64,000 bases of DNA from Ferribacterium limneticum. GTDB lineage: Bacteria > Pseudomonadota > Gammaproteobacteria > Burkholderiales > Rhodocyclaceae. The stretch spans positions 2,788,001-2,852,000 of the forward strand of contig NZ_CP075190.1 of assembly GCF_020510585.1 (NCBI RefSeq), written 5' to 3'. A program made the position numbers and the translations under genes. The number at the start of each line of letters is the position of its first letter. Position 1 is the first letter of the stretch. Of the stretch, positions 44,898 through 53,516 are shown in pieces. The notes under the pieces were generated by a model. It ran no database searches, was not told the origin of the DNA, and saw only the letters and a program-made list of their open reading frames with translations.

Positions 44898-46616
44898 TCA
44901 GGCCGCCACTTCGACCTGCAGTTCAGCCTGATCCATGGCCCGGAACATCGAGCAGCGGCGGAAAACATCCTCCGTCGGTGGCAAGGCTTTCTGGCTGCAG
45001 TATTTCGCCACCAGCTTGGCCAGCCCCTTGATGTCGCGCCCGGATGCCTTCGGGAAAATATCAGGCAGACGGTCATGTAGTTCCGGCGGCAGGTTGAGGC
45101 CGAATTGCGCCGCCATGACACCCCAAATTTTCTTGCGGTCGACACGGTCTGGCGGATAAAAACGAATCAGCGCAATGCAGCGCGAGACGATGGCTTCATC
45201 GATATCGTCCACCCGGTTGGTGGTCAGGAAGAGCAGGCCGTTGAAATACTCCAGCACGCGCAGAAAGACGCCAACGACGGCGTTCATTGTGATGTTGTCG
45301 TCGCGCTTCTTGATATACACGTCGGCCTCGTCGATGAGCATGACCGCCCCCCAGCGCTGGGCGCGGGTCAGCACTTCCTTGAGCGCCGTTTCCATCGCCG
45401 CGACGTTGAGCCCGAGCTGGCCCGAATGCACGCGGTAAAGCGGCCGCCGGATGATCTCGGAATACACTTCGGCGGTCAGCGTCTTGCCGACACCGGGAGG
45501 CCCGGCGCACAACACGGTCGTTCCGCCCGACTTGCCGGAAACGATGTCGTCCATGAGCACGTCCATCTCGGCGGTCAGGATGTCGATCAGATCGGTCTGC
45601 TCGGGCGGCAGGACCAGCTTGGTCTTCAGTTCCGGCTGGTAGGCGTAGGGTTCCATGTCATCGGCGTGCACCCAGACGTAATGGTGCAGGTCGAGGTGGA
45701 ACATCAGCATGTAGAAATGCACCGGTAGCTCGGTGAACAGGCCCTTGGCGATGCCGGCCTGGGTTTCCTCGATCTCGGCCTCTTCCTTGCCGGACAGCCG
45801 CGAGTTGCGCTGCACGCGGCGGACGAACTTGGCCATGATGTCGCCCGTCGCATCAAGCGCCAGCACGCGCTCGCCGAGGATGCTTTCGTCGTTGACCAGC
45901 CGGGCCGGGCTGCCCGTGGACGACAAAATAATCATGTCCTTGCGCGAGTAGTCGGTATCGCGGTGGGTCGCCGTCGGGTTCTCGGCAAAGTAGCCGACGC
46001 CGGTCCCGGAAAACTGTGCGCCGTACTGCCCCCGCCAGTCGAAATAGCGCTCGACGCCTTCGTCATAGCTGGCCAGCAAAGCCGGTGTTTCCTTGACGAA
46101 GCCCTTGGTGGCGAAGACTTCAGGGATGGTCCGGCCAGCGATGTCGGGGCCGGAAATGCGCAACGTCGCCGTCGCCAGCCGCGCCTTGGCGTTGGCTTTG
46201 AGTTCGACGAAGATCTTGCCGGTTTCCTCCTCGGAAGGCGGCGTGAAGTCGAGCCGCGTCACCACGTAGGCCAGCGGCTTGCCGGTAATGCCGGCCGAAA
46301 ACAGCCAGCCGCGCGAAGCATTTTCGGCCAGATAACGGGCGATGGCCGGCACCGCCATTTCCAGCTCCTCGGCCTCGAAGCGCCGGCCGCCTTCATACAG
46401 CGCCTGGCGCAAGGTGGCGATCTGCGCCGCCCGCGCCCGCAGTTCGCTGTCGCCCGCCGCGTAGAGGCTTTGCAACAGGTCGAGCTCGCCATCCTCAAGC
46501 TGGTTGAACGAGACCTCGACGCGATTGCCGAAGCGCAACTGTTCGCGCACGAATTCCAGTCGCGGAAAAGACTGCATCATCGGTTCGATGTGCCGCCGGT
46601 CGATTTGCAGCTTCAT
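44898..46616 (-). CDS. AAA-family ATPase of unknown role
   Basis: 572 residues. The first 330 form an unrecognised domain, followed by one AAA module with Walker A GPPGVGKT (372-379), Walker B VMLIDEAD (about 427-432), sensor 1 LFLTTNRVDDIDEAIVSRC and an arginine-rich sensor 2 region. The sequence around the ATPase recalls Bcs1/FtsH-like enzymes but without membrane segment or protease domain. It may remodel proteins; no operon partner. ATG 46616 is preceded by GGAGGCA, so longer in-frame starts are discarded. Confidence 0.78.
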   Translation of the reverse strand: MKLQIDRRHIEPMMQSFPRLEFVREQLRFGNRVEVSFNQLEDGELDLLQSLYAAGDSELRARAAQIATLRQALYEGGRRFEAEELEMAVPAIARYLAENASRGWLFSAGITGKPLAYVVTRLDFTPPSEEETGKIFVELKANAKARLATATLRISGPDIAGRTIPEVFATKGFVKETPALLASYDEGVERYFDWRGQYGAQFSGTGVGYFAENPTATHRDTDYSRKDMIILSSTGSPARLVNDESILGERVLALDATGDIMAKFVRRVQRNSRLSGKEEAEIEETQAGIAKGLFTELPVHFYMLMFHLDLHHYVWVHADDMEPYAYQPELKTKLVLPPEQTDLIDILTAEMDVLMDDIVSGKSGGTTVLCAGPPGVGKTLTAEVYSEIIRRPLYRVHSGQLGLNVAAMETALKEVLTRAQRWGAVMLIDEADVYIKKRDDNITMNAVVGVFLRVLEYFNGLLFLTTNRVDDIDEAIVSRCIALIRFYPPDRVDRKKIWGVMAAQFGLNLPPELHDRLPDIFPKASGRDIKGLAKLVAKYCSQKALPPTEDVFRRCSMFRAMDQAELQVEVAA

Positions 46617-46669
46617 GCGCTGCCTCCATGAGTTGTCCGATAGCAAGCACCTAGCCAGTTTCATGCCGT

Positions 46670-46704
46670 CACGGTCAACGGGAAAAATCGCCCAAAATCA
46701 GAAT
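46670..46704 (+). repeat. ACGGTCAAC dispersed motif, copy 9 (intergenic)
   Basis: CACGGTCAACGGG, a five-A tract, TCGCCC, a four-A tract, TCAGAAT: core exact with both A tracts. It lies between the divergent AAA ATPase and rlmF genes. Confidence 0.8.
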
Positions 46705-46778
46705 CTTGCCGGGCGCTGCCGATGTCGCGTTCGTTACATTCGTGGGACAATCCCGTCCCCGCTGTAGGAAGGACCACC

Positions 46779-47795
46779 ATGCACCCCCGCAACAAGAACG
46801 CCGCTGGCTACGATTTCGCCGCCCTGGCCGCCACCTCGGCCGCGCTCGCCAAGCACATCAAGACGACGCAGGCCGGCACGGCAAGCATCGACTTCGCCAA
46901 CCCGGCTGCCGTCAAGATGCTCAACCGGGCGATCCTCATGCATCACTACGGCGTCAAGGGCTGGGACATTCCGGCCGGCTACCTGTGTCCGCCGATTCCC
47001 GGTCGCGCCGACTACATCCATGCCGTTGCCGACCTGCTCGCCACCTGCAACAAAAAGAACATCCCGAGCGGCCCCGGTGTGCGTGTGCTCGACATCGGCA
47101 CCGGCGCCAACCTCGTCTATCCACTGATCGGCCACGCCGAATACGGCTGGTCCTTCCTCGGCGTCGATATCGACGAGGCGGCGCTGGCCAACGCCCAGGC
47201 CATTCTCGCCAAGAACCCCGAGCTGGATGGCGAGATCGAACTGCGCCACCAGACCGTCTGGGAGAACATCTACACCGGCCTGCTGCGCTCCGGCGAAGTC
47301 TTCGACCTGTCGATCTGCAACCCGCCATTTCACAACTCGCCGGATGACGTTCACGCGGTCAGCCAGCGCAAGTGGAACAACCTCAACAAGCCGGGCGCCA
47401 AACGCGGTGCGGCCGAACCGCGCCTCAATTTCGGCGGCGGCGGTAGCGAACTGTGGTGCAACGGCGGCGAGCGCGCCTTCGTCAAATTGATGATCGAACA
47501 AAGCTGCAACATCCCGAAGCGCGTCATGTGGTTCACCAGCCTGCTCTCGCAAGGCGACAACCTGCCGCACATCGAAGCCGCGCTTAAAAAAGCCAAGGTC
47601 GTCGACTCGCGTATCATCCCGATGGCTCAGGGCCAGAAGCAAAGCCGGCTGATCGCCTGGACCTTCTTCGGCAACGGCGAACGCGAGAAATGGCGCAAGG
47701 AACACTGGTCATCCGCCCCGTCCTTCGGCACCACGGCGCCCGACGCCCAACCGGCCTTCCCGGTCAGCGAAAGCCCGGACCAAGACCAGGATTAG
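46779..47795 (+). CDS. rlmF: 23S rRNA adenine-1618 N6-methyltransferase
   Basis: 338 residues. It starts MHPRNKNAAGYDFAAL, has SAM motif VRVLDIGTGANLVYPLIG and the NPPF catalytic motif (CNPPFHNSPDD) typical of N6-adenine methyltransferases, with the RlmF-specific LNFGGGGSELWCNGGE. It methylates A1618 of 23S rRNA. ATG 46779 follows AGGAAGGA; an upstream in-frame start at 46722 has no RBS. The stop overlaps the convergent WYL gene by 4 bases. Confidence 0.92.
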   Translation: MHPRNKNAAGYDFAALAATSAALAKHIKTTQAGTASIDFANPAAVKMLNRAILMHHYGVKGWDIPAGYLCPPIPGRADYIHAVADLLATCNKKNIPSGPGVRVLDIGTGANLVYPLIGHAEYGWSFLGVDIDEAALANAQAILAKNPELDGEIELRHQTVWENIYTGLLRSGEVFDLSICNPPFHNSPDDVHAVSQRKWNNLNKPGAKRGAAEPRLNFGGGGSELWCNGGERAFVKLMIEQSCNIPKRVMWFTSLLSQGDNLPHIEAALKKAKVVDSRIIPMAQGQKQSRLIAWTFFGNGEREKWRKEHWSSAPSFGTTAPDAQPAFPVSESPDQDQD

Positions 47796-48487
47796 GTCTC
47801 GCCCTCGCCGCGCGCCGTAGCCAGGTAGTCGCGCCAGAGATGGCCGTAACGGTCATCAAAAGTTGCGTCGATCAGCTCGACCGATCGGATACGATCAACC
47901 CGGAAAGTTCGAAAGCCCTGGCGCAACTCGCACCAGGCGCCTAGCGTCCAGCAATGCCCCCAGAAAACCAGGCCGAGCGGCCATAGCGTGCGTTGCGAAA
48001 CTTCACCGTCGGCCCGCCGGTAGCTCACCGTCACCTTGCGGCCACTTTCCATGCCGGCCCGCAGCAAGGCCATCGGCTCACGCAAGGGCGCCGGCTGCAG
48101 GCAATCGAGCGCCAGAAAACGCCGGCTCGACGCCCCCACCCGTTCCTCCAGTGCCCGTGGCAGGACGGCCTCGATGCGCGCCATCGCCTGCTCCGCCGCC
48201 TTGCCCAGGGCAGAATCGCCCCAGGCCCGAACCAGCTTGGCGCCAACCACCAGCGCTTCGAGTTCGTCGCCGGTAAACATCAGCGGCGGCACCTGGTAAC
48301 CGCGGCGCAGGCGATAACCGACGCCGGCCTCGCCGTCGATCGGCGCACCGGATTTCACCAGATCGGCGATATCGCGATAGATGGTGCGCTCCGAAACCTC
48401 AAGCGTTTCGGCCAGGGTAGCGGCGGTAACAACGCGCCCATTGCGAAGGAGCAGGATGATCTGGAACAGTCGGTCGGCCGGGCGCAT
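47792..48487 (-). CDS. HTH/WYL-domain transcriptional regulator (YafY-like)
   Basis: 231 residues: N-terminal DeoR-type HTH (RPADRLFQIILLLRNGRVVTAATLAETLEVSERTIYRDIADL), linker, and a WYL domain (about 135-215, VSYRRADGEVSQRTLWPLGLVFWGHCWTLGAWCELRQGFRTFRVDRI). WYL domains sense nucleic acid or small ligands. It faces the VOC gene across a 147-base gap holding a 24-base inverted repeat, its likely operator. Confidence 0.86.
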   Translation of the reverse strand: MRPADRLFQIILLLRNGRVVTAATLAETLEVSERTIYRDIADLVKSGAPIDGEAGVGYRLRRGYQVPPLMFTGDELEALVVGAKLVRAWGDSALGKAAEQAMARIEAVLPRALEERVGASSRRFLALDCLQPAPLREPMALLRAGMESGRKVTVSYRRADGEVSQRTLWPLGLVFWGHCWTLGAWCELRQGFRTFRVDRIRSVELIDATFDDRYGHLWRDYLATARGEGET

Positions 48488-48547
48488 GTCATGACGGGGA
48501 AATCGGGAATTTCAGCATAGCACGCCGTTTCGCAGGCCATGACAAGC

Positions 48548-48571
48548 CTCCTGACACCATGCTGTCAGGAG
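48548..48571. promoter_or_regulatory. Inverted repeat, likely operator of the WYL regulator
   Basis: CTCCTGACA, six bases, TGTCAGGAG: nine perfect inverted base pairs, in the gap between the divergent WYL regulator and VOC genes. It lies 64 bases before the VOC start. Confidence 0.75.
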
Positions 48572-48634
48572 CCCCTGAGCAGAATTCAGCGCATCAACGG
48601 CATCCCGCCGCTGAACATTAACGGAGAAAAAATC

Positions 48635-49003
48635 ATGGACAATCCGCTGCGCTGGTTCGAAATCCCCACCACCGACCTCGACCGGGCCGTCGCCTTTTAC
48701 CAGACCATCCTGGCCATCGAACTGCGCCGGGAACACTGCGGCGGCGGCAACATGGCCATCTTCCCCTACGCCGAGCCCTACCCGAGCGGCGCCCTGGTTG
48801 CCATGCCGCAACTGCAGCCGCGCGACAACGGCACGCTGATCTATCTCGATGGCGGCGCCGACCTCAATGGCGTGCTGGCGCGTATTCCGGCCGCCGGCGG
48901 CCAGGTCGTCATGGCCAAGACCGATCTTGGCAATAACATCGGCCACATCGCCCTGTTCATCGACAGCGAAGGCAACCGGGTCGGCCTCTACTCGAAGGAC
49001 TGA
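48635..49003 (+). CDS. VOC-family (glyoxalase/bleomycin-resistance fold) protein
   Basis: 122 residues with paired beta-alpha-beta-beta-beta modules: [24 protein letters not shown], then [23 protein letters not shown] and [22 protein letters not shown]. The Glu/His positions fit a metal-binding site. This subgroup is commonly paired with YafY-type regulators. Function unknown; possibly detoxification. ATG 48635 has GGAG about 10 bases before it; an in-frame ATG at 48539 precedes the operator. Confidence 0.8.
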   Translation: MDNPLRWFEIPTTDLDRAVAFYQTILAIELRREHCGGGNMAIFPYAEPYPSGALVAMPQLQPRDNGTLIYLDGGADLNGVLARIPAAGGQVVMAKTDLGNNIGHIALFIDSEGNRVGLYSKD

Positions 49004-49088
49004 AGTCGACTCCCTCAGCCTGGCTGACAATAGGATTGCCAAGCGGCTAGCCCGTATAATTGCGGGCTTCCGTTTCCCTGGCTTCTCC

Positions 49089-49937
49089 ATGTCCGACCGC
49101 CTTGCCGTACTACCCCAATACCTGATCCCGAAACAGGCGTTGACCGCCCTCGCCGGCAAGCTGGCCTCAAAAGAAGCCGGCGGCCTGACAACCAGCGTCA
49201 TCCGCTGGTTCGTCGGCCGTTACAACGTCAACATGGCCGAGGCAGCCAATCCGGACATCGCCAGCTACAAGAGCTTCAACGAATTCTTCACGCGCCCGCT
49301 CAAGGAAGGTGCCCGGCCGCAGGCCGATGCCGATTTCATCAGCCCGGTCGATGGCGCCATCAGCCAGTTCGGCCCCATCGAGCGCGACCAGATTTTCCAG
49401 GCCAAGGGCCACAGCTATTCGACCACCGCATTGGTCGGTGGCGACCGCAAACTGGCAGAGCAATTCGAAAACGGCAGCTTCGCCACCCTCTACCTGAGCC
49501 CGCGCGACTACCACCGCATCCACATGCCCTGCGCCGGCAAACTGACGCGGATGATCTACGTGCCCGGCGAACTGTTCTCGGTCAACCCGACCACGGCGCG
49601 CGGTGTGCCCGGCCTGTTCGCCCGCAACGAGCGGGTCGTCTGCGTATTTGAATCCGAGTTTGGCCCCTTCGTGCTGACGCTGGTCGGCGCCACCATCGTC
49701 GGCAGCATGGCCACCGTCTGGCACGGCATGATCAATCCGCCACGCCCAGGCGTCGTGCGCGAATGGCGCTACGACGAGCAGAACATCGTGCTGAAAAAAG
49801 GCGACGAAATGGGCCGCTTCCTGCTCGGCTCGACGGTGGTCATGCTTTTCCCGAAGGACACGCTGGCCTTCAATCCGGATTGGGCGCCGACCGGCGCCAT
49901 CCAGATGGGCGAGGCGATGGGCACCCGGCCCGTCTAA
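49089..49937 (+). CDS. psd: Phosphatidylserine decarboxylase
   Basis: 282-residue proenzyme. [25 protein letters not shown] with the catalytic His, [35 protein letters not shown], and the self-cleavage site LGST near residue 248 that generates the pyruvoyl group. It makes phosphatidylethanolamine at the inner membrane. ATG 49089; an upstream in-frame reading runs into the VOC gene. The next gene converges 3 bases away. Confidence 0.93.
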   Translation: MSDRLAVLPQYLIPKQALTALAGKLASKEAGGLTTSVIRWFVGRYNVNMAEAANPDIASYKSFNEFFTRPLKEGARPQADADFISPVDGAISQFGPIERDQIFQAKGHSYSTTALVGGDRKLAEQFENGSFATLYLSPRDYHRIHMPCAGKLTRMIYVPGELFSVNPTTARGVPGLFARNERVVCVFESEFGPFVLTLVGATIVGSMATVWHGMINPPRPGVVREWRYDEQNIVLKKGDEMGRFLLGSTVVMLFPKDTLAFNPDWAPTGAIQMGEAMGTRPV

Positions 49938-49940
49938 TAC

Positions 49941-51227
49941 TTACTGAAAAGCCCCCGGTGCCAGCATGCTGTTCGGGCGCATCGGGCGGCTGCCAACCGG
50001 AAAACGAAACTCGGCGCTGGGCATCAATTCGATACCGCGCGCCTGCCCCGGCGGCCTGACCGCACCGCGCAACGGCGACATATTGGTCAGGCGTAGTGGA
50101 ACGCCGCCGAATTCAATGAGATCACCGCGAGCAACCAGACGATTGCCATCGAACCGCCCCTGTGCCGGCTTGTACAGATCGCCGGCGCCAACCATCAGGT
50201 TGTTGAGCAACCAGACCTCGACATCCACCCCGAACTTATCGGCATTCACATTCAGGAAACGTCCGGCATGGCTGTCGTTGATCAGCGTGTTGTGCGCCAT
50301 GTACAAGGCGTTATCCGGCCAGTGCCGGCCTTCGGCACCGTAAGAAACGATGCTCGGGTTGTCCGTCCCGGCGCTCTGGCCGATGGCGTTGCCGATCACG
50401 TAGGCGAGGCCACCATTCGGAAACTCCAGTTCGTAGGAGGCCCGGCCACCGGCGCCGTCGACCAGCATGTTGTACAAAATATGGTTTTCACGAGCCCGCG
50501 ATTTGACCAGATGCCCCAGATAGCCGTTGGAAAAACGGCTGCCGCGCAGGACGAACTTGCCAATCCCGCCAACATAGAGCAGATGGTGCAGGTCACCCGG
50601 ATGGCGCGGCGCATTGCCGAATTCGCTATCGACGACTTCCAGACTTTGCTCGGGCGAGTTTGCCGTCAATATCCCCATTTCATTGTCGAAAAAGGCGCAG
50701 GACTGGATCGTCAGATCGCCCTTTTCGAAACGGATGCCAGCACCGTTGAGGCTGGCCACCCGGGCACCACGGAATTCGATGTTCTCGATGCGCACCTTGC
50801 CGCCGCGCACGACCCAGATCGCCTTGCCCTCGGCGCTCTTGCCGTCGGCCAGCATGACCGGCCGGCCGCCAGCGCCGCGGATGATGATTTCATTTTTGGC
50901 CCAAATTACCGGTTGACCGTGGTAATCGCCCGGGCGAATCTCGATGACCTCGCCATCCTGCGCCAACCGCGCCGCCTCGGTGATCGTGGTGATTTTCTCG
51001 CCCGGCCCGACGACCATCGTTGCCGGCTTGGCGGCGATGGCCGCCAGCTTCGGGTCAGCGGCAACCGTCTTCAATTGTCCGTCCGGCGAACGGCGGATTT
51101 CGCCGAGATAATCCGGCGCCGGCGGCAGTTTGTCGGGAATCTGCGCCGCCACCAACCCGACCTGAGCAAGGAGCAAGACCATCATGCCCAAAGGACGGAG
51201 GCTGCGACAGAAGCGTTCTCGAATCAT
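49941..51227 (-). CDS. Exported right-handed beta-helix protein
   Basis: 428 residues. The signal peptide (IRERFCRSLRPLGMMVLLLAQVGLVAAQ) gives a secreted product. The mature chain has repeated short beta rungs (IWVVRGGKVRIENIEFRGARV, GIRFEKGDLTIQSCAFFDNEMGILT, HHLLYVGGIGKFVLRGSRFSNG) typical of pectate-lyase-like or polysaccharide-epimerase folds; substrate unknown. ATG 51227 follows GGAG by 6 bases. Residues in YHGQPVIWAKNEI are encoded by a full ACGGTCAAC motif copy. Confidence 0.75.
   Translation of the reverse strand: MIRERFCRSLRPLGMMVLLLAQVGLVAAQIPDKLPPAPDYLGEIRRSPDGQLKTVAADPKLAAIAAKPATMVVGPGEKITTITEAARLAQDGEVIEIRPGDYHGQPVIWAKNEIIIRGAGGRPVMLADGKSAEGKAIWVVRGGKVRIENIEFRGARVASLNGAGIRFEKGDLTIQSCAFFDNEMGILTANSPEQSLEVVDSEFGNAPRHPGDLHHLLYVGGIGKFVLRGSRFSNGYLGHLVKSRARENHILYNMLVDGAGGRASYELEFPNGGLAYVIGNAIGQSAGTDNPSIVSYGAEGRHWPDNALYMAHNTLINDSHAGRFLNVNADKFGVDVEVWLLNNLMVGAGDLYKPAQGRFDGNRLVARGDLIEFGGVPLRLTNMSPLRGAVRPPGQARGIELMPSAEFRFPVGSRPMRPNSMLAPGAFQ
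50887..50922 (-). repeat. ACGGTCAAC dispersed motif, copy 10 (inside the beta-helix gene)
   Basis: Minus strand CCACGGTCAACCGGTAATTT, GGGCC, a five-A tract, TGAAAT; core 50912-50920. It encodes HGQPVIWAKNE, a reading frame different from the TVN frame used in argD, mnmC and yqhD. Confidence 0.75.
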
Positions 51228-51424
51228 CGGATTCTCCTCAGGGGCGGGAATTGAGCAGCCAGGTGCGGGCAAGGAAAACGGGATATCAACCCGCCCCTCA
51301 TGAAACGGCAGCAGCCATGCATTTGTCAACCAGCCAAGCCATGGCAATATTCGCCCTCCGGCCAAACTGGCGACAACCAGCCAGTCCGCAGTCACATCCC
51401 GTTCATTTCCGTCAGGAGAAATCG

Positions 51425-52399
51425 ATGCCCAGCTCCGCTTCATCCCTTCTTCGCCACTTCTTCTTTGCCGGCCTGCTTCTAGTCGCCTCGAGCTTTGCCA
51501 CCGCCGAAGCGCCGCAACAAAAAACCCAGGTTCCCGGCTATTACCGCCTGATGCTCGGCAGTTTCGAAGTCACCGCCCTCTACGACGGTGCCATTGATCT
51601 CGACGAAAAACTGCTCAAGAGCATCGCCAAGCGCGACATCCAGCGCCTGCTCGCCCGCCAGTTCCTGAAAGGCCCCAAGGTGCAGACCGCCGTAAACGCC
51701 TATCTGGTCAACACCGGCAACAAGCTGGTGTTGGTCGATGCCGGCGCTGCCAAGCTGTTCGGGCCGGGCCTCGGCAATATCGTCGACAACCTCAAGGCGG
51801 CTGGCTACACGCCCGAGCAGGTCGACACCGTGCTCGTCACCCATCTGCACGGCGACCACGTCAATGGTCTGGTTAGCGCCGAAGGCAAGGCCGTCTTCAC
51901 CAAGGCTGAGGTGTGGTCGGCCAAGGCCGACAACGATTTCTGGCTGAGCGAGGAAATTGCCGCCAAGGCCCCGACCGAAGCGCAAGGCTTCTTCAAAATG
52001 GCACGCGATGCCGCCGCCCCCTACCTCGCCGCCGGCAAGTGGAAAACCTTCGACAGCGACCGCGAACTGCTGGCCGGCGTGAGCAGCGTCGATACCCACG
52101 GCCACACCCCAGGTCACGCCAGCTACCTGTTCCAGAGCGGCGATCAGCGCCTGCTCATTCTCGGCGATCTGGTGCATAACCATGCAGTGCAGTTTGCCCG
52201 CCCGGAAGTCGCCATCGAATTCGACGTTGATCCGAAACAGGCGGTCATCACCCGCAAGCGCATTTTCTTCCAGGCAGCCAAGGAAAAACTCATGGTTGCC
52301 GGCATGCACCTGCCCTTCCCCGGCATCGGCCATGTCCGCAAGGAAACGGCCGGCGGCTACGCCTGGGTGCCCGCCGAATTCGCTCCGCTGTCGAAATAG
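51425..52399 (+). CDS. Exported metallo-beta-lactamase-fold hydrolase
   Basis: 324 residues. Signal peptide [26 protein letters not shown] motif THLHGDHV (His140, His142, Asp144, His145) plus downstream [13 protein letters not shown] and ILGDLVHN, giving the two-metal site. Resembles periplasmic quorum-quenching / lactonase-like or general MBL hydrolases; substrate not predictable. CAGGAG precedes ATG 51425. It is followed after 8 bases by the UPF0178 gene. Confidence 0.85.
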   Translation: MPSSASSLLRHFFFAGLLLVASSFATAEAPQQKTQVPGYYRLMLGSFEVTALYDGAIDLDEKLLKSIAKRDIQRLLARQFLKGPKVQTAVNAYLVNTGNKLVLVDAGAAKLFGPGLGNIVDNLKAAGYTPEQVDTVLVTHLHGDHVNGLVSAEGKAVFTKAEVWSAKADNDFWLSEEIAAKAPTEAQGFFKMARDAAAPYLAAGKWKTFDSDRELLAGVSSVDTHGHTPGHASYLFQSGDQRLLILGDLVHNHAVQFARPEVAIEFDVDPKQAVITRKRIFFQAAKEKLMVAGMHLPFPGIGHVRKETAGGYAWVPAEFAPLSK

Positions 52400-52407
52400 G
52401 ACGCCGC

Positions 52408-52860
52408 ATGCAAATCTGGGTCGATGCCGACGCCTGCCCCGGCGTCATCAAGGAAATCATCTTCCGCGCCGCCGAGCGTCGGCAGATCCAGACCATCCTG
52501 GTCGCCAACCAGATGCTGCGCACACCGCCATCGAAGTTCATCCGCGCCATCCAGGTACCGAGCGGCTTCGACGTGGCCGATGCGCACATCGTCGACCAAC
52601 TGACGGCCGGTGACCTCGTCGTCACCGCCGACATTCCGCTCGCCTCGCTGGTCATCGGACGTGGTGCCCACGCGCTCAACCCGCGTGGCGAGATGTACAC
52701 CACGGCGACCATCCAGGAACGCCTGACCATGCGCAACTTCATGGAAGAATTGCGCGGTGCCGGCGTCGAAACCGGCGGCCCGAGCGCCTTCAGCCAGGCC
52801 GACCGGCAGGCCTTCGCCAATCAGCTCGACCGCTTTCTGGCCAGAATTCCGACTGCCTGA
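52408..52860 (+). CDS. UPF0178 (YaiI/YqxD) family protein
   Basis: 150 residues. [25 protein letters not shown], then [27 protein letters not shown] and the tail [21 protein letters not shown] match the conserved UPF0178 (DUF188) family, related to PIN/NYN nuclease-like folds with conserved Asp. Function not established. Probably co-transcribed with the MBL gene. Confidence 0.88.
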   Translation: MQIWVDADACPGVIKEIIFRAAERRQIQTILVANQMLRTPPSKFIRAIQVPSGFDVADAHIVDQLTAGDLVVTADIPLASLVIGRGAHALNPRGEMYTTATIQERLTMRNFMEELRGAGVETGGPSAFSQADRQAFANQLDRFLARIPTA

Positions 52861-52878
52861 AACCCTGCCGCCAGCAGG

Positions 52879-53295
52879 CTAATTGATGCGGAAACCCATC
52901 ACGTTGCTCATCAGATGCAACTGGGGTTGGCTATCCAGCCAGTCCCGTGCAGCCGAAACTGTCGGGCAGACTTCCGTCTGATAGGAAACAAGGCCAGCCA
53001 CGGCCGGCGTATTCCTGATGCGCGTCGCCAAGGCTTCTTCGGTCGTCACGAAGACAATCCGGCAATTCGGATTAGAGGCAAAGGCACCGTACTGAAGCAC
53101 GGCAACCTCGGTCAGCACCTCCTCGGAAAGTTCATGTTTCGTCACCGCCAGGAAATCGTTGATGACATAGCGGGCATCATCAAAGCGAAAGTCGCCCTGC
53201 ACATTTTCGACAGCCTCAATGAATTCCCGGGCCGAAACCTCCCCCGAAAACTCCTTGATCACACCGTCAGGTTCCCAGACAAGCTCGTAAGCCAT
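52879..53295 (-). CDS. Hypothetical cytoplasmic protein, STAS/SpoIIAA-like fold suspected
   Basis: 138 residues starting MAYELVWEPDGVIKEFSGEVSAREFIEAVENVQ. Alternating short strands and helices (DDARYVINDFLAVTKHELSEE, RIVFVTTEEALATRIRN) and a size near 140 suggest a SpoIIAA/STAS-like single domain, but no signature is certain. No signal peptide. ATG 53295 with GGTGG ahead is preferred to one five codons upstream. It converges on the UPF0178 gene. Confidence 0.6.
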   Translation of the reverse strand: MAYELVWEPDGVIKEFSGEVSAREFIEAVENVQGDFRFDDARYVINDFLAVTKHELSEEVLTEVAVLQYGAFASNPNCRIVFVTTEEALATRIRNTPAVAGLVSYQTEVCPTVSAARDWLDSQPQLHLMSNVMGFRIN

Positions 53296-53441
53296 ACACC
53301 ACCTTGGCAAAGGGTTAATCGAAAAATGCTTCGATACTATTCATTCAAGATAGTACATCCACCGCCCCCGGTTCAACATCTAGTGCAAGCCATAGGTCTG
53401 CGACGTAACCGCACTCTGCGTGCTTTGACAGGTCCGGAAAA

Positions 53442-53481
53442 GAAAAAATCCCCGGCCGGTTGCCCGACAGAGGATTTTTTT
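53442..53481 (-). terminator. Terminator of acnB
   Basis: AAAAAATCC (53443-53451) pairs with GGATTTTTT (53472-53480) around a 20-base GC-rich loop that can itself fold in part. A T run follows on the minus strand. Confidence 0.65.
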
Positions 53482-53516
53482 ACGGTCGACCGGAAAAAAG
53501 GTCGAAATTCGAAATT
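53481..53516 (+). repeat. ACGGTCAAC dispersed motif, copy 11 (intergenic, one core change)
   Basis: TACGGTCGACCGG, a six-A tract, GGTCG, AAATTCGAAATT: one base change in the core but both tracts present. It sits between the acnB terminator stem and the acnB stop codon. Confidence 0.7.

Noticed and set aside
47893..47925. ACGATCAACCCGGAAAGTTCG opposite the WYL gene, motif-like
   Set aside because: Core mismatch and an extra C; the coding residues FRVDRI are family-conserved.
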